Below are positions 47,725 to 59,564 of a stretch of 64,000 bases of DNA, one piece after another. A program made the position numbers and the translations under genes. The notes under the pieces are model-generated. The model made no database searches and had not been told where the DNA came from. It was given only the letters and a program-made list of their open reading frames with translations. Numbering within the stretch: the stretch's first letter is position 1; every line of letters begins with the position of its first letter. Source of the DNA: Pisolithus tinctorius (lineage: Eukaryota > Basidiomycota > Agaricomycetes > Boletales > Pisolithaceae); contig JANFAH010000035.1 of NCBI GenBank assembly GCA_024663395.1, positions 310,001 to 374,000 of the forward strand, given 5' to 3'.

Positions 47725-48148
47725 TGTCTGTAGAGAGGAAAAACTGTATGAGAAATAGTTGAAGATGTAGGTGGTACCTACATGTAGTTTGAAAGTTGGG
47801 AGTGAGGCAGCATGTCATGCAACATAGACACTTAAATACACAAGGGGAGGGGCTACCCCTTTATGATCGAGACATGATAGTGACTTGATAAATAACAAGG
47901 GGGCCCTCCTAACAATCAGCAATTGGCAGCATAAAACCACAGGTGGTCTTACCTCATGAGAAGTTGAAGGGAAAAGATTTGTCAGCTGTGCAATTCTGAC
48001 CAAAGTATCTCATCTAATGGTGGGGGTCGATATCAGTGTCAAAGGCCACTAGGAGACACTAAGGCAACATAAAATGAACTTATGCCACAATACAAACACA
48101 GCACAGCAAGATGTTGTGGGCAAATATGTGTATTCCCAATGTACATAA

Positions 48149-49538
48149 TCAGATGGCCACATTCACATAATGGTTTGCCTTTCCAGCTATGACAACACAG
48201 AGACAATTTTTAACACATCCAAATTTCCAGCAATGTGTCAGGCACTCTGCTTTCAGCAACCAGGCAGCTGTAAGGCCTGAAACAAACATCAGCAAATCAT
48301 GGTTGCAGCTATTTGCCTGTGAAGCATACCAGGCAATTTTTCTTGAAGGATGGTGTGTGGGTGAACAACAGTCCTTCACCATCAAGAGACCTTTTCAGAG
48401 GGTTGGTACATGGAGGCAGTGGATTGCATAAGACCACCATTTCATGCACTATTCCACTGAAAACAGATTTCTTGTCCTGTCTGAAATAGTAGTGGACTAA
48501 GGCAAAATGCGCAATGATGACAGCTCCATATAGTTTCTGATGATAATCAGAGGGTGTGATGCTTTCATGATTCTAATCAAATGCAGGCAAGGGACAAATG
48601 ACATGTGTCAGCACAGCACGTTCTAAGGCTCCCTTGGTACATTCTTGAACAGGCCAATCCAAAGTTCAGGTCTCTGTGAAGCATAAATTGTCTCAATGTG
48701 GACCAGAATAAGTAGAGGAAATTGATACCATCATGGTAAGTGGTGTCTGGGTCCACATTCTCATCTTTCCTCTGAGGAGTGCGAGTGTAAGCCACCATAC
48801 ACATGAAGTTGAGGGGTTTTCAGGACATACTGTGAACAGAGAGTGGCTAAGATGGATGGGTGCCACACCATCTGCCTCATGTATGCATGAAACCAAGGTT
48901 GTCCCCTTCTTGGATGGAATAAGCTTTTTGAGAGCCTTGACATTGCTCACAATAGCACTGAAGTCAGCCCTAGCTGTGTCAAAGGCAGCATCTCTCTGAA
49001 CAGGAATAAGTTGGCAGCTCAGTTTTGTTTCTGAGAACTCCCACTTGAAAGAACTCAATGGCATGTACCCTCCCTCTGGACCCATGAAAAAGTTTTGGCA
49101 ATCAATCTGAAAAATCCCACTGATGAGCAGTTCTGTCATGTTGTCACCACTGTCTTTCACCACTGCAATGTCCCCAGAAAAGCTGCCTTGGAAGAACTCA
49201 GCACAAGAGGCAAGCAGTGGAGTTGTGCCATAGAAACCAATGGCACTTGTTTTCAGCATGTGTATGATGTTGTCTACCTCATCTGAGTTGTCCTGCCATC
49301 TTTGCCCATCCTCAGAGGAAGAACATGTGCTGCTGGATATAGTGGTTGAGGCCATAGGAGGCACAGTGTCAGTGGCTTGCAAATGCTCTGTCGGTGATGA
49401 TAGACTCTTGACAGATTCATGTTCTGTGGTACAACAACCAGTAGCCAGTCAAAAAGCACAAGCAGGCATGTAGGGACTACCACCAACCTGTAGCAGCTGA
49501 TGGTGTTCTCTGCTTATTGTTCGAGGAACGGGGGGCCA
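48149..49538 (-). pseudogene. Multi-exon gene of unknown function, probably decayed
   Basis: The first exon (ATG at about 49538) encodes MAPRSSNNKQRTPSAAT. A GTTGGT...CACAG intron then joins a 230-codon Ser-rich and mixed exon (about 49440-48693), with more open segments at 48804-48577 and 48385-48149 (CCSPTHHPSRKIAWYASQANSCNHD). I recognise no family. Stops between segments and lack of CpG indicate decay. Confidence 0.4.
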
Positions 49539-49929
49539 TGGTTGTTTGAGTGGAAGGGACAAAGGACAGTCCCCTAGAGGACTGAGGTATTTTAAAGGGA
49601 CATGAAAAAAGGGGGAAAGGGGTGCCATGTGGAGTCAATACAACAACTTGTGGCAAGTAAAGAAAAGATGCACTGGCAGAGGACAAAATGCACCATCAAT
49701 GCGAGATTTTTGGGGACAACTTACATGGCAAGAAGTTTACAATTGCATCCCACCTGGGTCACTGCTGCAAGGACTCTGGACATGGGCGCAGCTCGGACCT
49801 GCTGTAAGCCAACTGCCAGTCAATGTTCAGCAACATATACAGGTGGTTGCTGCTGAAAAGGAGCAAAGTAAGAAGCAGCAAAAGTGTGAAGCAGACAGGG
49901 CATACCAAGCGAAATGGTGAACATTAATG

Positions 49930-51356
49930 CAGCTCAGACAGTCGATACCAAAGGCTGGTCAGTCTTCAACACAAGATGTATTCCGAGTTGGCATGTGGGA
50001 GGCCAAGTACCTGAAATTGCCTTCACATGAAGAAGTATGCACCTGTGTCACATCATTCATTAAGGCAACTGGCAATGCAGCATTACATTGGTGTGTATGT
50101 GTTGTGTGCATGCATGAGCTGATGAGCAGTGAAGGTTAGATTTTGCAGTCATGAATATTATAACCTTTAATTATGATGACAGGGAAAGAACAGGTTATTA
50201 AAAACATACCCAATGTTGAATGCCATCTCATGCCTGAAGTTGAGCATCACATGCACAATTTATGGCAAGGCCCATTGCTGTTGAAGGCACACATGGACAA
50301 GACTGGGACAGGATGGGTGTGTGGGGACTGCTTTCGAGCCTTGAGTGGTGACAGAATGCTGAAGCTAGCACTAAACAATAACATGTGGTTGGGAGACGCA
50401 CCACTGGTACTGCGAAAATTGACCTTCGCAGAAACACTTTTGGTGGCATGGCATTATCCTTGCTGCTACATTTTCAAGTTATACCCCAAAGATGGTTCAC
50501 ATGGATATAATCCTGCTCACCTTCAATGCAGCATGGCTGGCAATGTCACATTGTATGAGGTCAATACATCAGCAATTGCGAACATGGTGGAAGGCAGTAT
50601 GATGCTGCAAGAGGTCACAATGCTCAGCAACATTATTGCAATCACATTCATAGGAATGAGGACATTGCCAAAGAATTGGATGTTGTGCACCTTTCGGGTG
50701 TGCTGGTAAGCAGTTCATGAAGCATTACTCTGGCTGAAAGCAAACAATCATCTTTACCATGATATTATGATATCCACACAGTGACTGATGACACTACCTG
50801 ATGATGAAATTCCAGTTGAAATAGAAGCTGTTATCTGGTGTGAGGATGATGCTGCAGTCGTGGTGCAAGAGAATGAAGGTTATGTCCAGGATAGCATAGA
50901 TGATGAAATGGGTATGATTTTCATATAATGGACAATGGTGACTTACAATTCATGATGTTGACAGAGACCACTGATGAAGTAAACAAGGATGATATTGATG
51001 TTGCAGTGAACAGTGATTGTGGTTCTGCCAGTGTTGATGACAAAACCAAAGACAACAGTGAGAAGTTGCATGGACTGTATACAATTCTTAGCAGCATCTG
51101 ACCCAATGATGTATAGAAGCAGATGTCATACCTCTGCATGCTCTTGGCATCATGGATACTGATCTCACACAGGTCTCTTCTTCGGAGCTCATGATGTATG
51201 TGCTTGCCAACCTGATGGACGCAACACAGGAAGGAGGATATGTGGTGCACCACAGTGTCAGGCCTATAGGAGACTTTGGCAAGAATGCAATAGAGAACAG
51301 TACTCCCAATCCACTTGCAGCAGCCTTCCCATGCTTGTTTCCTTATGGACTCGGTG
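49930..51356 (+). pseudogene. Helitron helicase-like gene, 5' part (DUF6570-type region)
   Basis: Successive frames resemble the N-terminal part of basidiomycete Helitron-encoded proteins: WVCGDCFRALSGDRMLKLAL, NMWLGDAPLVLRKLTFAETLL, NVTLYEVNTSAIANMVEG and, after a linker, AAAFPCLFPYGLG. Several frame changes and putative introns interrupt it. The sequence stops at 51356 inside the PYGLGG motif, where the gypsy-2 LTR begins, and resumes at 62600. The rolling-circle Rep and helicase motifs themselves lie beyond the retained sequence. Confidence 0.8.
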
Positions 51357-51553
51357 TGTTAGGGGTTATACCCTGAAAGTAGTAGCTACTTAGTATGGGC
51401 ATGTGATACCAAGGTATCACATGCCTCCTCATATATAAATGTTGCCTCGAAAAATTTAGATAGCATCCTTTTTGTCTCTATGTCTTACTGTGCAAATACC
51501 ATATGGTACACTTTGTGCATGTGAGCTTGAGACAACTCTACTACAACCTTACA
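51357..51553 (+). repeat. 5' LTR of gypsy-2
   Basis: 197 bp with a TATA-type box ATATATAAAT at 51431-51440 and a 13-bp perfect inverted repeat with a 2-nt spacer (51398-51425). Confidence 0.92.
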
Positions 51554-51877
51554 AATTTTTGAAGTGTGTTAATGAGTATTCGCAATGACACGCACAACCC
51601 ACTCTTATGCAAGAGCAACGGTGACTAAACTGCCTGACAGAGGGGGTGAACCCCCTCCAGATGAAAATAATCATCAGAAAGAAAAAGGACCTCCCAAGGT
51701 CCAAAAGGATAAGAAAAAGAAACAAAAAGAGGATCCAACCTCAAGGATCATAGTGCAGGGCACTATGCAGCCCAAAAACAAAGCGCCCATGCCCAGAGAG
51801 TTCCAAGCATCAGTAACAATGGAAGGAAGTACCAAGAGAGGTACAGGGGAAGCAAGCCCAGCAGAGGTATTTGTCAA

Positions 51878-53980
51878 GTGATGAGTCCATTGACTCCTCA
51901 ACCATCCAAATTAGAGAACTCATGGGTGATGCAAAACCCAAACAATCCTCAGGATATTGAGAACCCTTTAAGTCAAGTGTACATTGAAGGCGAGATGCCT
52001 TCAATGAGAGAACTCAATGAGGAAGTTCCTCTTGATCCTTGGGTAGCCTTAGCAGCTATGAATGAATTTCTGGAAAATATCCAGCAGCAATGGAGGGACT
52101 ATGGGTATGGACCCGAAAGCTTCCATAACCATGGGATAGACCCAGGCAAGCATCACACCAATATGATAGAGTGTATCAGACGAGTGCTTGCAATTGAGAA
52201 CCTTGAGGAACAAACTAGTAGGGCTAGCAGCCCAGACACTAGGACAGCAACAAAGAGGGAAGAGGTAACCACCCCTGCCCTGCAGGATAGACCTGCCTGA
52301 AGAGAAATCCATACAAATGAACAAGAACATCATTCAACACAGGGGTATTTGACCCCAGGAAGGCTACCAACAGGGCAAAGCGTTAGTGCCCCAGTCAGAA
52401 GTAGAGGCAACAGGAGTGGCCTCACTCCTAGTATGCCAAATCGACTGGCATATCTGTCCAGGTGAGACTCAGACATCATTCACCATATGTATGGAACTAG
52501 AAGAGGAACAGCTATCCTCCATCAGGTGGCATGAGACGATGCTATTGCAGTGAGGAACACAGTTGGAGGTGGACCTCCAGATGATGGAGGACCCCCCGAT
52601 GGTGATGGAGGTAGTGACAGGGAGGATTGGAACCCCTCATGAAGGAGTGAAGAACACGGATGTCCCTATCTGGGACAAGGGAATGGACTGCCAAGGGACG
52701 GTCCCCCCAAAGGACAGAATCATAGGGGAGGTCCACCGGGAGGTGGTTTCCCCAGAGGAGATCCAGGCTTCCCTGGAGGGGATCTCCCCTCCAATGATGA
52801 AGATGACGATGATCATTATGATTGTGGAGGTCACAGGGGAGGCCCCATAAGAGGTCAGAGGAATTGACCTAATTATTTAAGGGGATTCACCCCAGGAAAT
52901 ACAAGGTATATTGACTTCATGCAACACAGGTATGCTCAGCGTATCTGGGAACAAGTGGGCCAGCCCACTGGACAATTGGGACCAGAGGTTAAAGCCATGG
53001 GTGTCCCAAAGCCAGGGAAATATAAAGGCCAGGATGACCTCGAGGAGTTCGACAACTGGCTAGGACAACTGCTCAAGTACTTCTGTACATTCAAAGTGAC
53101 AGGCCCAGACTGTGACACAGACAGGGTCCTGTACACATATGCATACTTGGAGGGGTTGGCCTCCCAATGGTATGACCAGGAGGTCAAATCCCCTAACAGG
53201 CAGATTAGGGACTGGTCCTTTGAGGACCTGATCTGTGGACTCTTCAAATGATTTGTCCACAAAGCATCCGCACAGAACATGGCTGATCAATTCGACTGCA
53301 CAAGATATGAACATGAGAAAGGGGCTCTCGCATTCTACAACGACCTAAAACGTCGCGCACACTGAATGGTGCAACCTCCAGATGATTATTCATTCCAGAG
53401 GAAGTTCTTGCACAGACTACTGCATACAATAATCAAGAGCATATTTGAAGCTCGTGGAATTTCCACTGAACACTTGATGATTGAGGAGATCCTCGAAGAA
53501 GTGCACCACATGGAAATGGTGCAAAAAGCGATAAATATGCATATGAGATTGAGCCACACCAGCTCTGGAGGGAAATCCTTCCAAGGACGAAGTGGTTTGT
53601 ACTCACATGGGAGGAAGGGCGATCATAACCCTCCAACAACCAAGAACTTTAAGTACATAAAGAAAGGGGACACCCTTTATCAACGAAAGATGAATCCCCC
53701 TTCAAAAGGGAATAAATTTGTAAAAAGGGATGGCTTGGACCATCAATCTCGTCAGAAAGAGCAGAATCGCTCATATGACAGGGGGAAGCAACCCCAGAAG
53801 TTTCTAACAGGTATCACCTGCTACAATTGCAACAGAGAAGGCCACATGGCACCGAGTTGTCCCCTTCCTTGCAAGGATAAAGGCAAAGCCATGGCTATAT
53901 GCAGTCGACATCCAAGAGGACACAGAGCACGAACATGCATGCATAGAGAACAAAGTAGAGGAAGTGCCAGACAACCCTGA
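51878..53980 (+). pseudogene. gag: gypsy-2 Gag
   Basis: One frame from 51878 (perhaps with an upstream part at 51585-51881 in another frame) to 53980, interrupted only by TGA codons (for example 52298, 52463, 52532 and those before FVHKAS and MVQPPDD). A Gag/capsid domain spans about 52990-53500 (ending in the WSFEDLICGLFK-FVHKAS region). A CCHC zinc knuckle CYNCNREGHMAPSC lies at 53819-53860. The Gly/Pro/Asp-rich linker at 52560-52860 is low complexity. Confidence 0.85.
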
Positions 53981-56900
53981 CGATGATGAGGAAGTACAGG
54001 TGTATGAGGGAACTACAGAGGTTACCCCCAAAAATACAGAGTCAGCAGAACCCGACAAATTTATCAATACCCTCAAAATGTACTCAGAGGTAGATGAGGA
54101 AGATGAGCCAGTAGTGTATTTTGGTGCAATGGATACCGAAGACAAACCTCTTGAGGAAGAGGTGGTCTATTGCGTGTCAATACATGCAGAAGTTCAGGAA
54201 AGGCAGATGCCCTCTGAGGACGATGCCCCAATGCAAGAGGATGACCCTCTAATACAAGAAGACAGTCCAGGTAATGATGCCCTGTGAACTGAAAATGGAT
54301 CGACTGAATCTATTCCCAACACAGTACAAGATACCAAGCGATGGGATTGGTTGGACCTATACAGAGCTGTACATGAGTTCGTGTATGACGAGTGTAGCCA
54401 CTGAGTGGATCATGTAGCTGAAGGGCTACTAAATGGTAATCTGTCTCTGGTCAGGGTTCTCGCAAATAACGAGAATCATGCATGATGGGAATACGAAAGG
54501 GGTAGGGAGGATGGAAGGTGTGCTCCAATGGAGACACCAAATCTTAGTGCGCGGTGCACTAGGATGGCCCTTCACCTACTAGCATATCGCCTCCAGTGTA
54601 TGGAAGGACATCAAAGGGATGCCCTTCGAGAAATATTGATAGCACACGAAGATGTGCATCATGCAGCTCAACCCCAATTAACCTTGGATGAGCCCTTGGG
54701 GAATGCTATGATTGATCTACATTTGCAGAGCATAATGACCCCTAATGTCTGAATATATCCAGACACAGTGGTCATCGAAACACCATGAGGAATGGTGTGG
54801 ATAAATAGAGACAGGATGGTAGAGCACCCGCCTACCTCCTGAGAAGAGGATGATATAGTAAGAAGTGCATCACTCAGAATAAATGAAGATGAGATGGATC
54901 TAGACCCTTGTCAAGCAGAATGACCTGAAATCACAGGTGGGACCTGGACTTGGTCACTGGTTTACAGAGCTACTCACTCCGAGCATTGCCCCAAATGCCA
55001 ACAATGCAGGGAACACATTGATGAGGCCATAGCTGAGGAGAATACCTCACTCACCATTGCACTGCAGTTCCCTGTGCAACTTGTGTTCTGCAAGTACAAT
55101 AGGGGCTGGGAAGACTGTGACCATGCCCAAATGGAGGGGCACGGTATGAACATTGATTGCATTCAGTGTGCAATACATACGATGGCTAATCACATCAGGT
55201 CCCCTGAAGCACAATGGGTACAAGCATTGTGTGATATCCAACGCTTGTGCACAACTGCGCTGACCAGGAATGATATTCCTGGGGAGCTATATGATCAGCT
55301 CTGTGCAACTGAGCATCGCATAAGTCAGCCTAACCCAAATAACAATGAAGTCAGGATATACCCTGATGATATGGTGGTGGAAACACCACACAGAGATATA
55401 ATCATTGAGGGACATTGCATCCATGATAACCCATGTATGGCTGCAATGGATTTGCAACCGATAGCAAAGCTGCTGATGTGTGCTTTTTGGTATGCAATGC
55501 ATACTAAGCAGGAAGTGGGAACCCACCTGCAAATCACACCAGAATTGCACATGTGCATAACAGTAGACACCGTCATAAATGGCTGTAAAGCCTACACGAT
55601 GATTGACACTGGAAGCACTGGAAACTTTGTGAGCCCGGCTTTTGCCAAGGTCACAAAGATGAAAGTGTTTCTGCTCGATCAGAAGCTTACGCCGCAATTG
55701 GGCTGCATAGGTAGCTGATCAAAAATTACACATGGAGGACTCTCCATGATAAAGATGGGCCGCCAACAGACCAACTGTTATTTCGATGTGGCTAATATCG
55801 ATCGCTACGACTGTATTCTAGGAATCCCGTTCCTTAGGCAGCACAAAGTAGTGCTCGACTTTGCTGAAAAGTCAATGATGATTGCAGGTGAAAAGGTCCT
55901 CATGCTCACAGAGCCTGAGGTCGCCAGAGAGGGGCGCTCACACCCCCCTAAAGCCTCCTCCTCCTCGAACAAAATGACTAGCATGCCCTGCGAGGCTGTC
56001 ACAGCCTCATGAGGGCTTGCTGGGGGGAGGGTGGTTAGAGTTGAAAAGCGAGCCTACACTCACAGTAATAAAACCAATACAAAAAAGAACATTGGGGGGA
56101 CAAAGATATACCATCGCCTAAGGGAGCGATGGTTCGAAAAGTTTAGATGAAGGTTCGAAGGTGTCAACCGAAATTACCTCCTTTATGGGAGGTAAACCAC
56201 AGGATTCCCCTGATTGATGAGGACAAGTGGTACTTGTACCACTTGCCTCATTGTGCTGATGCACTAAAGCAACAGTTGTCAGATAAAATCTGTCAGTACA
56301 CAGACATGGAGTGGTGGGTGCTAAAAAGCATCCCACAAGCCACACCCATGCTGTGTATACCAAAGAAGAATGGCAAACTATGAACAGTCATTGACTGTCA
56401 TAAAAGAAATGAAAATACAATAAGGGATGGAACTCCCTTCCCTGATCAGGACCAGATCAGGATGGATGTTGTGAGAGCAAAGTATCGCTCAAAGATTGAC
56501 TTGTCAAATGTGTACGAACAGGTACATGTCGAGCCTGAAGACATCTGGAAGACAGCCTTCTCAATGATTTACAGCACTTTTATAAGCCAAGTCATGCAGC
56601 AGGGGGATTGTAATGCCCCTGCAACATTTCAGCACCTTATGACTGTGATCTTTAGAGATCACATAGGATGTTTTTGTATATGTCTATCTCGACGATATAT
56701 TCATCTACAGCGATACACTGGAGGAGCATGAGCAGCACCTCCAGATAGTGTTTGAAACACTATGTTGGGCCGACTTCTTCCTCAAAAGAGAGAAGTGTGA
56801 CTTATATGCCGAGAAACTTGACTGCCTTGGGCACATAATCGACACCAAGGGTGTGCATGCAGATAGAGACAAGATGTCTCGAATTAGGAACTGGAGAGTA

Positions 56901-59334
56901 CCTAAGTCGCTCAATGAGGTTCAATGATTCGTTGGCCTTGTAGAATACCTGGCACAGTTTATGCCAGATATTTCGGTGTACACAATGCCACTAACTGGGA
57001 TACAAAGGAATGGACATCTGTTCCTGTTGAGGGAAATCCACGACTGATGCTTCCAGATGATTAAGGACCTGGCCTGCAAATACCCAGTACTGTGGCTGAT
57101 AGATCCAAGGAAGGAAGAGCCAATATGGCTTGTCTGCGATGCATCACTCTACGGAGTGGGTGCACTGTACGGGCAAGGACCTGAATGGAAGACCTGCTGA
57201 CCAGCAGGTTTCATGTCGAAAAAACTGAGCAATGCCCAACAAAACTATAGGACCTTTGAGCGAGAGACCCTCATGATAATCGAAGCTTTACTAAAATGGG
57301 AGGATAAACTCCTTGGGTTTAAGTTCATGATAGTGACAGATCATGAGGCCCTGGGATACCTCAAAACCCAATGAAAACTGTCGAGCTGACAGGTCTGGTG
57401 GATAGATTATATGTCGCGCTTTGATGCGAAACATAGTATACGCCAAAGGCTCAGAAAACCGAGTGGCAGATTGCCTATCCCATTACTACAAGGAGGAAGG
57501 AGGAGACAACATCTCCAATGAGAACGTTGAGTGGGCAAATGCCGACATATGCCTGGACCCAGAGGGAGATGATCTCCCTCAGGACAGATGGCAAGAGCTG
57601 AGACTATCAGCAATGGAAGAGCAGGAAGGGACTCTTCGTAAGAGTAGCTGGCTAAAGGAAAAACGGGAAAACCGCATCCTGGAGGCTCAGGAGATGGCCT
57701 TGGCTGCAGAAAGGAATGACGAGGACACTCCTCTCACAATTGCAGAAGAGGATCCATTGATATTCAAATCCACTGAGGCCTCACGAACCTCGCCAATAAC
57801 CTATGGAGACATGCCAGAATTCCTGGATGCCATCTGTAAGGGATACAAGAGTGAGCCTACACTCGTGAAGATACTAGCACAACCATCACATCACCCTCAA
57901 TTTGAGGAAAGAGATGGTCTGCTTTACACGAAAAATCGTGGTGGAGAGGAAGTGTTGTGCCTTCCTCACACAAAGTACAAAAATGATGACATAATTGCAC
58001 AGGTCATAGACCAAGTGCACAGGATGCTGGGACATTTTGGATCCCAGAGAATGGCGGACTATATCCGCAGGTGGTACTGGTGGCCAAAACTCGGTCGAGA
58101 AGTGGACAGGTTTTGCAGAACCTGCCCCATATGTCAGGCAATGAAGGCAGACAATCAGCGGCCTCCAGGACTACTGCACAGCCTACCTGTGCTGAGACGA
58201 CTGTGGGGGTTGATAGCAATGGACTTTGTGGGACCATTCCCACCAAGTGAAGGATATGACTACCTGTGGGTAGTCCTATGCTGTCTGACGTCCATGATAC
58301 ACCTGATACTGGTGAAAACAACGGTGCGAGCTTCGGAACTCGCATGGATATTCATAAAAGAAATAGCCCACTTACACAGGCTACCAGAAACAATCATCTC
58401 AGACAGAGACACAAAATTTACATCGACGTTCTGGTATGAGACACACAGAATGTTAGGAGTGAAGCTCCTAATGTCAACTGCATTTCACCCACAGACAGAT
58501 GGTGCATCCAAATGAGCCATATGCAATGTAGTGCAGATGCTATGGTCGATGGTCTGTCCGGACCAGAAGGACTGGGTATCGAAGCTGCCAATGGTCAAGT
58601 TTGCAATAAACTCGAGCATCAACAGTTCTACGGGGTTTGCCCCATTCAAACTAAACTACAGACACATGCCTGTAATGATGCAACACATTGAGAAAGGGAT
58701 GACTACATCGTCCCCAGGAGTAAGGATGTTTGTCTGACAAGCACTGGAAAATTTAGAGATGGCGCATGATGCCATAATCAAGAGTAGGGTGGTGCAGATG
58801 TACCACACCAACAAGAAACGAGCAAAAGGAACTCACCTTCAAGTTGGAGACCTGGTGTATCTCTCCATGAAGAACCTGACCATGCCCAAAGGACAAGCTC
58901 GTAAGCTCATGCCAAGATTCATCAGGCTGATGAAGGTTCTACACTGTGAAAGCGTGAGCGATACATATATGCTTGAGCTGCCAGAGCAGCTAAGAGTGAG
59001 ACACATACACCCAACGTTTCATGTTGGGCTTCTGCACAAGTATGAGCCAAACGATGACTTACTGTTTCCACAACATGATGCACACACCTTCTATGATGTC
59101 AGTACGACTGATGATGATGAATGGATAGTGGACGAGGTACTTGCCCACTGGTGGTCTGGAAACAAGGTAGAATTCCTTGTTAAGTGGAATCTGGGAGATT
59201 CCACATGGGAACCGATGTCCCACTGCAAGAAGCTCGAGGCCCTAGACAGGTACCTCAAACTTCAAGGCATGCAGAATGTACGCCAATTGCCTCACAAGGC
59301 ACAAGATACGCAAGAATGCATAGTAGCCACATAG
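53964..59334 (+). pseudogene. pol: gypsy-2 Pol with protease, RT, RNase H, integrase and chromodomain
   Basis: 53964-56012 is one frame broken only by TGAs and contains the protease DTGST motif (55604). RT lies in 56147-57350, with YLDD at 56685-56696 after an extra T in a T run near 56671. RNase H has the LVCDASLYGVGAL and TDHEALGYL segments. The integrase frame (57421-58737) has an HHCC finger, MDFVGP and SDRDTKF, but the catalytic glutamate position reads AAA followed by TGA (58510-58515). The chromodomain (EWIVDEVLAHW...FLVKW, about 59119-59280) is intact. Other TGAs replace arginines in family motifs such as KLxTVID, EVQxFVGL, TCxPAGF and MFVxQAL. Confidence 0.92.
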
Positions 59335-59564
59335 TGACTATGAGTAGTTGTGTACTACTAACGGAACCAAACAGACTTGAAAAAAAAAAACAAAGTCAAA
59401 TAAAAATAAAAATAAAATAGCAAAGATAAAGATCAAAAGCCTAAAAATAACCGAACACCGCATTCTGTCAAAGGTAGATAGTATAATGTAGCCACCCACC
59501 AATCACTCCTCATTCATGTGTTTTTTCTATGTCGAGTATTACTTAAGTTTTTTAATTATGCCTC

